DNA from: a virus
Direction: 5' to 3' (one strand)
DNA: 24,473 bases
IMG/VR virus record: IMGVR_UViG_3300030202_000138
Coordinates: 1 to 24,473 of that record
Part shown: positions 1 through 7,115 of the stretch, one piece after another
How positions within the stretch are numbered: the stretch's first letter is position 1
How the letters are laid out: each line of letters starts with the position of its first letter
Position numbers and translations under genes: made by a program
Notes under the pieces: model-generated
Told to the model about the DNA's origin: nothing
Databases searched by the model: none
What the model saw: only the letters and a program-made list of their open reading frames with translations

Positions 1-964
1 GATCTCCTACCCCGTCATTATCTTGGTCGCCATACTTACTAGGGTCTCGTTCCGCAGTTTGCGTTGGCGGGCCAAAGGGGGAGTATCGGCCTGATGGGGC
101 TGCTACATTCTGCGACTTGCCCGTGAACAGATTAGCAAGGTTTTCAGCAAAATCCTTAGCGCCCCTTTCAAGGCCACCAAAAAATTCTACTCCCTTACCA
201 AGAAATGCGTCGATATTTCGCCCTGTTTCTCCACCTGTATAGTTCCCTAGCGCTGCAATGTTCTGGGCCGGAGAAGGTCGTCCTTCGGAAGGCGCTGTCG
301 TAGAACGCATTTCTACTTGCTGACCGGAAGGAGTTCTCGACGCGGCTCGCATTTGCGGCTCTCGCTCCATTGATGGGCTCCGGGGCCTACCTACAATTTC
401 TTCTCGCGGAGGACTCGGAATACCCGGAATAGGACTCGGAATACTCGGAATAGGTTGAGTCTGGAACTCAACTGGGTCCCTCAAGCTCACAATATTTACT
501 GGGCTAACTGGTGTGGGCCGACCACTTGGTATAGATAGCATAGCTGGAGGAGCGCCCGGCGGGGGCGGCGCTCCAGCTATATCAAACCTACCTTCATCAG
601 GATGCGGTCCCGGTTGTGTAAACCCCTTTGAGGAAGATGAAGAGGGAGGGCTAGTGCGACCTGCGGCATTCATCATCGTGTTAGCATAGCTAGCCGCTTG
701 CATTGCCGCTTTATTTGACCCCAGACTGAAAGCAGTTAAGCCTAGATCAAAAGCGCCTTTCACGGTAGTTGGGTCTGGAACAAGTCCTATCACCGCATCA
801 AAAGCCTGCCCGATAGGACTCCTATCTGGGCTGATAATATTACGGGGCGGCTCGTATGGAGGCGGATCATAAAACGCCTCTTCAGACGGATCATCGAGTC
901 CAAGATCGTGTTCGCCCGGCTCACCAATTTCAGTTTGGTCGGCGAACATATCAAAATCGTCCAT
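1..964 (-). CDS. Proline-rich putative virion protein, C-terminus cut by window edge
   Basis: An open frame of about 321 codons runs to the left edge without a stop, so the C-terminus is missing. Two adjacent ATGs could start it (967 and 964). I prefer 964 because the AGG core at 971-973 is then 6 bases away rather than 3. The N-terminus is acidic (MDDFDMFADQTEIGEPGEHD). A helical Ala-rich stretch follows (near KAAMQAASYANTMMNAAG), then a long Pro/Ser/Gly-rich linker with an IPSIPSPIPGIPSPP run, a GAPPPPGAPP run and low complexity. A more ordered segment comes next (FLGKGVEFFGGLERGAKDF). The last visible residues are DQDNDGVGD, a Ca-binding-loop-like motif. I do not recognise the family. Its place after the tail hub and a small tail gene suggests a tail or ejected internal protein; this is inference. 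Confidence 0.75.
   Translation of the reverse strand, partial: MDDFDMFADQTEIGEPGEHDLGLDDPSEEAFYDPPPYEPPRNIISPDRSPIGQAFDAVIGLVPDPTTVKGAFDLGLTAFSLGSNKAAMQAASYANTMMNAAGRTSPPSSSSSKGFTQPGPHPDEGRFDIAGAPPPPGAPPAMLSIPSGRPTPVSPVNIVSLRDPVEFQTQPIPSIPSPIPGIPSPPREEIVGRPRSPSMEREPQMRAASRTPSGQQVEMRSTTAPSEGRPSPAQNIAALGNYTGGETGRNIDAFLGKGVEFFGGLERGAKDFAENLANLFTGKSQNVAAPSGRYSPFGPPTQTAERDPSKYGDQDNDGVGD
411..452 (-). repeat. Two tandem 21-bp direct repeats in the proline-rich gene
   Basis: Positions 411-431 and 432-452 are 21-base direct repeats differing at one base. They encode alternating Ile-Pro-Ser/Gly-Ile-Pro-Ser-Pro on the minus strand. The unit is in frame (7 codons), so copy number could change without breaking the gene. 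Confidence 0.85.
541..579. repeat. Large inverted repeat inside the proline-rich coding sequence
   Basis: The arms 541-556 and 567-579 pair over 13 bp. The left arm carries a 3-base bulge (550-552) and the loop is GC-rich, about 10 bases. The structure lies wholly within codons for an AGAPPPPGAPPA stretch. No T-tract follows on the minus strand, so it is not an intrinsic terminator. It may simply reflect Gly/Ala/Pro codons in both halves. Confidence 0.7.
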
Positions 965-971
965 CATGCAC

Positions 972-1268
972 CTACGATGTCGTAACTGTTACAGTGCCAA
1001 TACTTAATGCGGCACTCACTGAACTTGCATATCCCACGTTCACGAGAACTACCTTGAGTGTACCATTATCGTTGTACACCGTACCAGTTTCTAACTGTGC
1101 CCCACTTGTAGGAAGATCAGTCAGAACTAGAGTTGTGCCTCGCATCGGGCCAGCATTGCCTGCCTGATCTACAAAATAGTTTAAAGCCCTTATAAGATCA
1201 GCAACATATGCTGCGTCGTACTCCTCAGGAGGTGTCGGAAATACAGGAACTCCAGCGGTAAAAATCAT
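972..1268 (-). CDS. Small putative tail/virion protein (98 aa)
   Basis: This 98-residue protein starts inside the stop of the tail hub gene (ATGA overlap, 1265-1268), a sign of translational coupling. No good Shine-Dalgarno is visible. The N-terminal half is helical with a conserved-looking core (DAAYVADLIRALNYFVDQ). The C-terminal half contains LETGTVYNDNGTLKVV and a beta-rich Thr/Val/Ser tail. The phrase GTVYNDNGTLKVV resembles small beta elements I know from annotated marine phage structural proteins. I do not know its exact role. Position directly after the hub supports a tail-associated job. It is clearly coding: coupled, in the operon direction and evenly composed. Confidence 0.75.
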   Translation of the reverse strand: MIFTAGVPVFPTPPEEYDAAYVADLIRALNYFVDQAGNAGPMRGTTLVLTDLPTSGAQLETGTVYNDNGTLKVVLVNVGYASSVSAALSIGTVTVTTS

Positions 1269-3562
1269 CTTCTGCCATCCGGTCTAATGTTCAGACGCGG
1301 AACACCTAGCCTCCATTGAACTCCTTCGGCATCACTTGATACCTTTAATGATATGCTCCTGCCCCGCACTCGTAAGAAGGCCTGATTGGTAAACTGTTGG
1401 ATTGGGGTTGTTGCAGTCTTGGTAACGCCAGCCGATTGAGACTGATCATAGGTAGCGCCGGGGAAATTACGCGCTTGTATAGTGAAGGTTGCCGTGGGGT
1501 CCACTCCTGTTGACCCGTCGAAAGTAAGATCAGGAATTAGACGATCCACAAAACTAAACTGGTCTCCCTGTCCAATATCAAACTGAGAGCTTTCTACAAA
1601 AGCCGTAATAGCAGAGCCGTCGTTATCGTTACCGCTTTCGTGATTATACAAGTAGGGGTTGGACTCTACCCCCGTAGCTTGAGGGAAATCACGAACCCCC
1701 CTGTCCAACCAAGCTGTACGGGAAAGTTTTCCGTAGTACCAGACGTTCTCGCCATAGTTGTAGACAACATAAGAATCATTCTCTTCAGAATCGGCAGAGG
1801 GATAAAACCAGATCACCTCCGTGAACTCTGAATTAACCCCTGCATAGATTGTACTTATCCGAGTTGTGTTCAGGTCTCCAAACACTTTGAACCTAATCGG
1901 GCAGGGCATCTGCTGAACACGCCCGTCATACTTATAAAAAGTTTCGCGCCCCATCCAGAACAATACATCATCGACGTTCCCCACAGCATTGGGGGAAATA
2001 ATGGTGGTGTTATTTGATATTTGCGTAAACTTAAATGTGTCTGGGCTTCCTACAAATGTCATGGAGTACATCGCAGTATCTGTCCAGATAACAATCTCAC
2101 GTTTAGTTTCAACTGCTTTAACAAAGGTTGAACCTGATCCTAACGGCATATCCCCAGCCGTTGCGCCCGTTATATCCCAATCAGTAAAGCTCTCTATATT
2201 AGACCAGCGAACCAACAAGGGGTCTTGTGTACTAGACCCAGCAGGATTGGTTCCGAAACAAATCACATGACCGTCACGATCAGAGGTAAGCACTTGCTTT
2301 GCAACCACGGGAACATCAATGCCACCTGCCAAAGAACTAAGATCGACTCCTGCCGTTAAGAGGCCGTTAACTTTTTGCCATATATAAATAGCGCCATCAC
2401 GCACATTGAAGAGAAGATCCTCTTCGTAATTATCTTGTGACCACAAGCGAAGCTCATTCGTTACGGTGACGGAAGAGGCGTCTCCCCACCCAATGTAAGT
2501 ACGAGCATCCTGAACTGGAACAGCGTCACTGTGAGTGGCCCCAGTTGTTCCTCTGGTGCCCCGTGTTATTCCTGTCAGGTCATTAGTTGAAATGCCAGTG
2601 TAGGTGATAAGCTCATCGTCTATCAGGACAACTCCCAGATAAGTTACAGTCGCCCCAGATGTATGGGCGGCAGCAGTTGTTCCGAAAGCTCCACGAGTGA
2701 GGTCTGTAAATACATTCCCGGACAGGTTATTGTACTTAATAACTTCAGAGCCTACTGTAATTGTTCCTTTATCAGGAAACCCTGTAGAGCTAGCCACGGT
2801 GATCGAAGTGCTGGCGTCGGTAATGGTTGTACCCAAGGTGCTACTGCCTGACGAAAAACCAGTGGCAGAAGCTAATGTAATGTTCGACGTAGATGTAGGG
2901 CTAGATATAGCTCCGTTTAAAGTAGTAGCTGTAGCGCCCGTAACAATGCCACCCCACAGACCAGCACCCCAACCAGTACCGCCAGCGGTCGAATTGGGAC
3001 CAGTATTAATCTGATACGTCGCTGTGAACGCATCTCCCCCCGAACCAGTTCCCGTCGAGGTCGCTGCCCCAGTGACTGTAATAACATAGATGTTGGAATC
3101 CGTGACACTTGTTATCTGATGCTCCTTGTTAAGGTCGCCAGCAACAATACCATTAACTGCGCTTAAACCTGTAAAGGTAACAAAATCATTCTGTAACGCC
3201 CCATGTCCGGGATCAGTAACAGTAACAGTCTTTTCTGTGTTAACAGTGGCTAGCGCCGCTGCTGTCAGGGAGGCCGTCCTCCTAACTGGGGTAATGTCGT
3301 AGAAGTTGTTTCCCTCTTCTATATAGAATTTTAAGTTAGTCCCCACCCCAAGATAGTTTGAACCGTCTGCGGCGACCCAATTGTGTAGAGACCGACACGC
3401 GCCTTGAAAAGAAGAAGACGTTGCTTTTGTCCAACCGCCGAACTTCTCAGGCAAACCATACCTAAACCGCACCATGTCACAATCAAACCATCCCCCTTCG
3501 TTTGCATAGGAAGTGGTCTCCCTCACAATACCGGGACGGAGAGTGATGTTCTGATACGGCAT
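1265..3562 (-). CDS. Tail hub / stabilization protein (P22 gp10-like role inferred)
   Basis: This 765-residue protein has the N-terminal signature seen in marine podovirus tail hub or structural proteins: ITLRPGIVRE, a YANEGGWFDCDMVRFR core and LPEKFGGW (residues 6-44). After a variable beta-rich section come WGAGLWGG (198-205), then LRLWSQDNYEEDLLFNVRDG (371-390). The remaining half is full of short Trp/Tyr/Gly blades (DWDITGATAGDMP, FWMGRETFYKYDG, YYGKLSRTAWLDRG), as expected of a beta-propeller-like hub. P22 gp10 plays this role by plugging the portal and connector after packaging and anchoring the needle and fibres; the match here is by character and gene order, not a verified alignment. 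Residues about 205-365 form a Ser/Thr/Gly-rich insertion with a twofold repeat. Start 3562 has GGAG 9 bases upstream. The gene follows the preceding stop by 6 bases. Confidence 0.8.
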   Translation of the reverse strand: MPYQNITLRPGIVRETTSYANEGGWFDCDMVRFRYGLPEKFGGWTKATSSSFQGACRSLHNWVAADGSNYLGVGTNLKFYIEEGNNFYDITPVRRTASLTAAALATVNTEKTVTVTDPGHGALQNDFVTFTGLSAVNGIVAGDLNKEHQITSVTDSNIYVITVTGAATSTGTGSGGDAFTATYQINTGPNSTAGGTGWGAGLWGGIVTGATATTLNGAISSPTSTSNITLASATGFSSGSSTLGTTITDASTSITVASSTGFPDKGTITVGSEVIKYNNLSGNVFTDLTRGAFGTTAAAHTSGATVTYLGVVLIDDELITYTGISTNDLTGITRGTRGTTGATHSDAVPVQDARTYIGWGDASSVTVTNELRLWSQDNYEEDLLFNVRDGAIYIWQKVNGLLTAGVDLSSLAGGIDVPVVAKQVLTSDRDGHVICFGTNPAGSSTQDPLLVRWSNIESFTDWDITGATAGDMPLGSGSTFVKAVETKREIVIWTDTAMYSMTFVGSPDTFKFTQISNNTTIISPNAVGNVDDVLFWMGRETFYKYDGRVQQMPCPIRFKVFGDLNTTRISTIYAGVNSEFTEVIWFYPSADSEENDSYVVYNYGENVWYYGKLSRTAWLDRGVRDFPQATGVESNPYLYNHESGNDNDGSAITAFVESSQFDIGQGDQFSFVDRLIPDLTFDGSTGVDPTATFTIQARNFPGATYDQSQSAGVTKTATTPIQQFTNQAFLRVRGRSISLKVSSDAEGVQWRLGVPRLNIRPDGRR
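2513..2767 (-). repeat. Twofold protein repeat in the tail hub insertion
   Basis: Residues 266-306 and 310-350 of the hub protein share the same pattern. It is Gly-x-Ile/Val-x-Ile/Val-x-x-Glu-x-Ile-x-Tyr, then Leu-Thr-Arg/Gly-Ile-Thr-Arg-Gly, then GTT(A/G)A-x-His-(T/S)-x-(G/A). Key shared words are LTRGAFGTTAAAH and ITRGTRGTTGATH. They sit between the WGAGLWGG motif and the LRLWSQDN motif, which I expect to be close together in simpler homologues. Confidence 0.8.
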
Positions 3563-3568
3563 GAAGGT

Positions 3569-4150
3569 CTACTCCGCGAGTTCAGGCCAATCGTACAGGA
3601 TGCCTGACTTCGTAGTTTTGCCATCGCTATCCGTGGTGTACTTAACGAACAAAGCCTCCATTGCTTTTGTGTTAGAAGCCTTATCAATGGCCTCTTCCAT
3701 TTCGGTAGCCTTTGCACGGATTGCGTCACGCCATGTCTGAATGTTTGCTGGAATCTCGGTACCTTTATCCGCCTTACGGATAACGGCCCAATCTGTCTGG
3801 AAAAGCAGAGACTGTTGTTGGTCTTTAATTTCGTTCTTCAAATTGCTCTTAACGCCAAGGGTGACTAGCTGCTTACCATTAGCATCCAGAATGGGCTTGC
3901 CGTCTTTGTCCACTTCGTTGGTGTCATCTAGCGGTTTGTTTTTAGAAGTGACGCTGCCTGTAGCTGTGTGAGAAGAAGTGTAGAGGCGCTTATCAGGAAA
4001 CGGTTGCAAGACAACTTCTTTAATCCCAGCGGCCTTCTTCTCCTCTGCGCTCCAGATGTGCCAATTCTTTGGCTGCACAGTACCAGCGGCGTCTTTCCAC
4101 GACCTTCCGGGCTTAATTGACTTATCGCCAACTTTATAAATCGTAGTCAT
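3569..4150 (-). CDS. Tail fibre assembly chaperone-like protein
   Basis: This is a 193-residue hydrophilic protein. The N-terminal part (PGRSWKDAAGTVQPKNWHIW, SAEEKKAAGIKEV) and the C-terminal part (LLFQTDWAVIRKADKGTEIP, then W-RDAIRAKATEMEEAI) match the layout of phage tail assembly chaperone or fibre assembly proteins (gp38/TAC-like). In those families an L-x-x-(S/T)DW-x-x-x-R motif precedes a W-R-x-x-(L/I)R helix. Such proteins help fibres fold or attach and are usually encoded next to fibre genes, as here. Start 4150 has GGAG 7 bases upstream. The stop is 6 bases before the hub start. The family call rests on motif layout only. An alternative is a small structural fibre adaptor. Confidence 0.65.
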   Translation of the reverse strand: MTTIYKVGDKSIKPGRSWKDAAGTVQPKNWHIWSAEEKKAAGIKEVVLQPFPDKRLYTSSHTATGSVTSKNKPLDDTNEVDKDGKPILDANGKQLVTLGVKSNLKNEIKDQQQSLLFQTDWAVIRKADKGTEIPANIQTWRDAIRAKATEMEEAIDKASNTKAMEALFVKYTTDSDGKTTKSGILYDWPELAE

Positions 4151-4164
4151 CTTGCGTCTCCAAT

Positions 4165-4281
4165 CTATCTAACGCGCATGTGCGACTTCGGCCCCAGCTT
4201 CTTTCGATGCCGAAGATGAACAGGCTTACTTCTGCGGCGGATTATCTTTCGCTCTACTTTTGTTTGCATTTTTTGAGCCAT
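4165..4281 (-). CDS. Very basic 38-residue ORF (hypothetical)
   Basis: Between the 585-residue fibre gene and the assembly chaperone-like gene there is a 38-codon frame starting MAQKMQTKVERKIIRRRSK and ending KSHMRVR. About 16 of its 38 residues are Lys, Arg or His and only one is acidic. The ATG at 4281 is 6 bases after the fibre stop, with an AGGTG about 7 bases upstream. The stop leaves a small gap with a GGAG for the next gene. This fills an otherwise empty 137-base gap in a gene-dense operon, which supports it being real. Function is unknown; nucleic-acid binding is suggested only by charge. Confidence 0.55.
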   Translation of the reverse strand: MAQKMQTKVERKIIRRRSKPVHLRHRKKLGPKSHMRVR

Positions 4282-4287
4282 GCCTAA

Positions 4288-5337
4288 TCACCTAGCTCTT
4301 GCTTGCGCTACACCGTCACCACCAAATGGATCTTCTGCAAACGCTAAATACATATATGACGCAGAGCCATTATATCCACCATCCGTGGTTCTTAACTTAA
4401 ATCCATTAGCAATAAAATCATACGCTGTTGAGGCGCTGTCGGTTCCAGTGTCATTGGCATTAAGACCCAGTGCCGTTGGGTTATATGGAGATCTAACTGC
4501 GTCTTGAATATGCCACGCATAGCCAGCTTCTAGTCTTTTGACCATTACCCAAGCTGGCTTAAAGCCAGATGCGCCATCATCAACTTGTATAAATGCTCCG
4601 TCGGCAGAGCCATTACCCGTGTAGGTTCCCATGCCAATTAGACCCGGCGTCTTAGCAAAAGCATAGAACACATGACTATTGTTAGCCGTTAACCATGCAC
4701 CATTATCTTGCGTAGAAAACACAGTGGCTGTCGGGGCCGTATTATTCCACACTGCCGTACTAGATGCGGGCGCGTCAGTAGTATTAAGAGTTAAATATTT
4801 TCCGGCACCTTGTGATTCAAGAAAGGTCCAATACTGACCTGTCGATACTCTGTCTTTGACAATGATCATTCCGGGCGCACGGCTGAGGCCATGACCAATC
4901 GTGATCGCGCCAGTGGTGCCAGTAGTGAATGTTCCAATACTGAACCCGCCGTGACTCGCTGCGCTAACTGAACTCGTGACATTCCCCTGAACATTGCTAG
5001 AAGGAGACCCACCAGCCTTCATGCAATACCCCACGTAAGTTGCACCGCTCCTATTTAGTTCTTCAACAACACCGCCGTGATGAATTACCGTGAACCCGTC
5101 AGAGTCAAAGCTCTCAAATTCTTGGTTCGCACCACTTTGTTCTGTGTTGGTACTACTTGCCATTCTCAACATAGCATCGGCACCACGAACAACGTCTACC
5201 ACATTCCAGTTTGTAGCGACGGAACGACATTTTAACCAAACAAAGTCAGGCTGAAATCCCGCGCCAGTTACCGCTAAGGTTCCACCATTCCCGGTGTACA
5301 AAAGCGTATTAAAAAAATCATCTGGTTTGGTTACAGT
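4288..5337 (-). repeat. Paralogous C-terminal segment, copy 2 (partner 6048-7115)
   Basis: The last ~349 residues of the 585-residue protein and the last ~355 of the 1065-residue protein align along their whole length. Shared words in the same order include PDFVW, YCMKAGG/WCMKAGG, SSVSAA-HGGFSI, IGHGLSR-P, TPGLIG-GTYTGN, DDGASGF-PAW, R-PYNPT, ANGFK-R and ARAR. The DNA has drifted, so this is an old duplication or a domain swap, not a recent copy. Confidence 0.88.
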
Positions 5338-6045
5338 CGGAGCCGATCTATCTGCTGTCATAAGGCGCTTTAGGCCAGTTGGCGGTGTATACGCAAAAGC
5401 AGATGCACCCCAATTAGTTGTTGATACTGTAGCACTGCCACTATGCCCACGAACCATAGGAGTCCACATACCTGTCAAGCCAGTAAACACTGCATTTGTA
5501 GTTGTTCCAGCCGCAATCTCTGCTGCCGATGCACCATTAATCCAAGTGTTATTTTTTGCAAACCAGATAGCTCCACCCTTAACGGCTACACTAATTGTAT
5601 CGCCATCAGTATAGGTGGGGAATGTTCCACCTGAATATCTATCACTAGATGTATGATCCGCACCACCATCACTAAGATAAGTGGCTATGCCATTATTAAG
5701 ATAACTTGTATTATTTAGTGGCACAGTTTGCTGTCCAATGCCAACGTGTTCTGCATTACTTACATTAGATATAAACTTTGTTTCCCAATAGAACCCATCA
5801 CTATCGGTAACATCAAAAAACTGATTTCCGATAATAGCTCCATCAGGAGTTATTGTAGCCTTAGTATTACCATCGCCTAACGTGACTTTCGCTGAAGGAA
5901 AGGCACAAATAGCGTTCCAAGTACAGTAGTTCCCAATATCGTTATCTGCATCATCCGAGCAGGAGTCAGTGAACTGGCTAGAAGCAGACATACTTACTGC
6001 GGACCAATCCTGTGGAAAGTCGACCGGGGAATATGACTGCGGCAT
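4288..6045 (-). CDS. Tail fibre/adhesin with SPRY-like and threefold-repeat C-terminal domain
   Basis: This 585-residue protein has no signal peptide. Residues about 37-225 look like a SPRY/concanavalin-type sandwich (FYWETKFISN, HVGIGQQ, GDTISVAVKGGAIWFAKNN, WTPMVRGHSGSATVSTTNWG). Residues about 237-585 match the end of the upstream 1065-residue gene, including FQPDFVW, GGFSIGTFTTGTTG, IGHGLSRAPG, TPGLIGMGTYTGNGSADG and the ARAR terminus. That part holds three related units. I associate it with the DUF7483-type domain found in marine phage tail proteins; this is from memory. The likely role is host-surface glycan binding by the tail. The start at 6045 has GAGG 5 bases upstream and lies 2 bases after the preceding stop. 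Confidence 0.82.
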   Translation of the reverse strand: MPQSYSPVDFPQDWSAVSMSASSQFTDSCSDDADNDIGNYCTWNAICAFPSAKVTLGDGNTKATITPDGAIIGNQFFDVTDSDGFYWETKFISNVSNAEHVGIGQQTVPLNNTSYLNNGIATYLSDGGADHTSSDRYSGGTFPTYTDGDTISVAVKGGAIWFAKNNTWINGASAAEIAAGTTTNAVFTGLTGMWTPMVRGHSGSATVSTTNWGASAFAYTPPTGLKRLMTADRSAPTVTKPDDFFNTLLYTGNGGTLAVTGAGFQPDFVWLKCRSVATNWNVVDVVRGADAMLRMASSTNTEQSGANQEFESFDSDGFTVIHHGGVVEELNRSGATYVGYCMKAGGSPSSNVQGNVTSSVSAASHGGFSIGTFTTGTTGAITIGHGLSRAPGMIIVKDRVSTGQYWTFLESQGAGKYLTLNTTDAPASSTAVWNNTAPTATVFSTQDNGAWLTANNSHVFYAFAKTPGLIGMGTYTGNGSADGAFIQVDDGASGFKPAWVMVKRLEAGYAWHIQDAVRSPYNPTALGLNANDTGTDSASTAYDFIANGFKLRTTDGGYNGSASYMYLAFAEDPFGGDGVAQARAR

Positions 6046-6047
6046 GA

Positions 6048-7115
6048 CTACCTCGCCCGCGCTAAGTTAAATGGTTGGTCTGCAAATGCGATGTATAGAT
6101 TCTTCGCACCGCTTTCATTATAGCCGCCAGCATTAGATCTAATCTTAAAACCGTTAGCCGTAAAATCTATATCAGAGTTTGAATCCGTATATTGCGCGTC
6201 TGTCGAATTAGCCATTAGGTCAAGATCAGTCGGGTTGTACGGATTTCTGGCGCTGTCTCTTATAAACCAATTACCATTGTTACTGCCGCTATATTCTTTA
6301 ATCATTAACCAAGCCGGTCTAAATCCAGAAGCGCCGTCATCAATGGTTACCATTGGGCCGTCAGTAGAGTTGTTACCAGTGTACGTCCCGATACCAATTA
6401 ATCCTGGTGTCCTAGCAAAAAAGTACCCCACAAAAGTTTCGCTGGATGTATTGACATATCCGCTTGTGCCAAGTGTCCATACAGATGTAGTTGGCGCAGT
6501 ATCGTTGAGCCATGTAGCATCTTGCACGTCATTAGTTAAATTTAAATTGACATACTTATCTTCTGGGGCAGAGGCATCTAATCCTTCATGGTAAACCGCC
6601 CAGTCTTGCGCTAGTGATAAACGCCGAAAGATACCCATTGCGGGTTTGCGACTTAACCCATGACCAATAGTCGCACCCGCACTGCCATTTCCCGTCCACG
6701 TTGCAATAGAAAACCCGCCGTGATTTGCTGCGCTTACTGAGCTTGTAATACTACCGTTGCCATTACTTGAAGCAGCACCTCCTGCCTTCATGCACCAAGC
6801 TACATAGGTTTTACCATCGTCATTGCTATCGTTTCGATCATCACCAACGCCCAGAGTAAACCCGCCTTCATCAAATGACGTTAAAGATTTTGTATCAGTA
6901 AATTCAGCGGCGTTACTATCTGGCGTTAAAACTTTAGTAACGCCTCTAACAGAATCAAGAAGTACATGCTCACCAGCATGACTACGACCTTTTATCCATA
7001 CAAAATCAGGTGTCCATGCTGTACCTGTACTATCAAAACATTGACGTACTGAACGATTTTGAGCAGTGCCATAATATAAAGAATTAGACCAATATGCTCG
7101 TGGATCAGTCACAGT
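6048..7115 (-). repeat. Paralogous C-terminal segment, copy 1 (partner 4288-5337)
   Basis: This is the homologue of 4288-5337. Residues about 711-1065 align with residues 237-585 of the neighbouring protein. Within it three units of about 100 residues (near 722-822, 848-945, 952-1058) share an order: a YTGN-like turn, a GF-PD/PAW-(V/L)-(I/M)K strand, a W-x-x-x-D/E stretch, a GF-(T/K) strand and a Y-(V/I/F)-A-(W/F) strand. Confidence 0.85.

Noticed and set aside
856-1167. Plus-strand ORF across the left-end gene boundary
   Set aside because: It crosses two coupled minus-strand genes, has no ribosome site of note and no recognisable domain.
4186-4215. Perfect 7-bp inverted repeat considered as a terminator
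   Set aside because: The loop is 16 bases long, there is no T-run on the minus strand and it lies within the 38-residue ORF.
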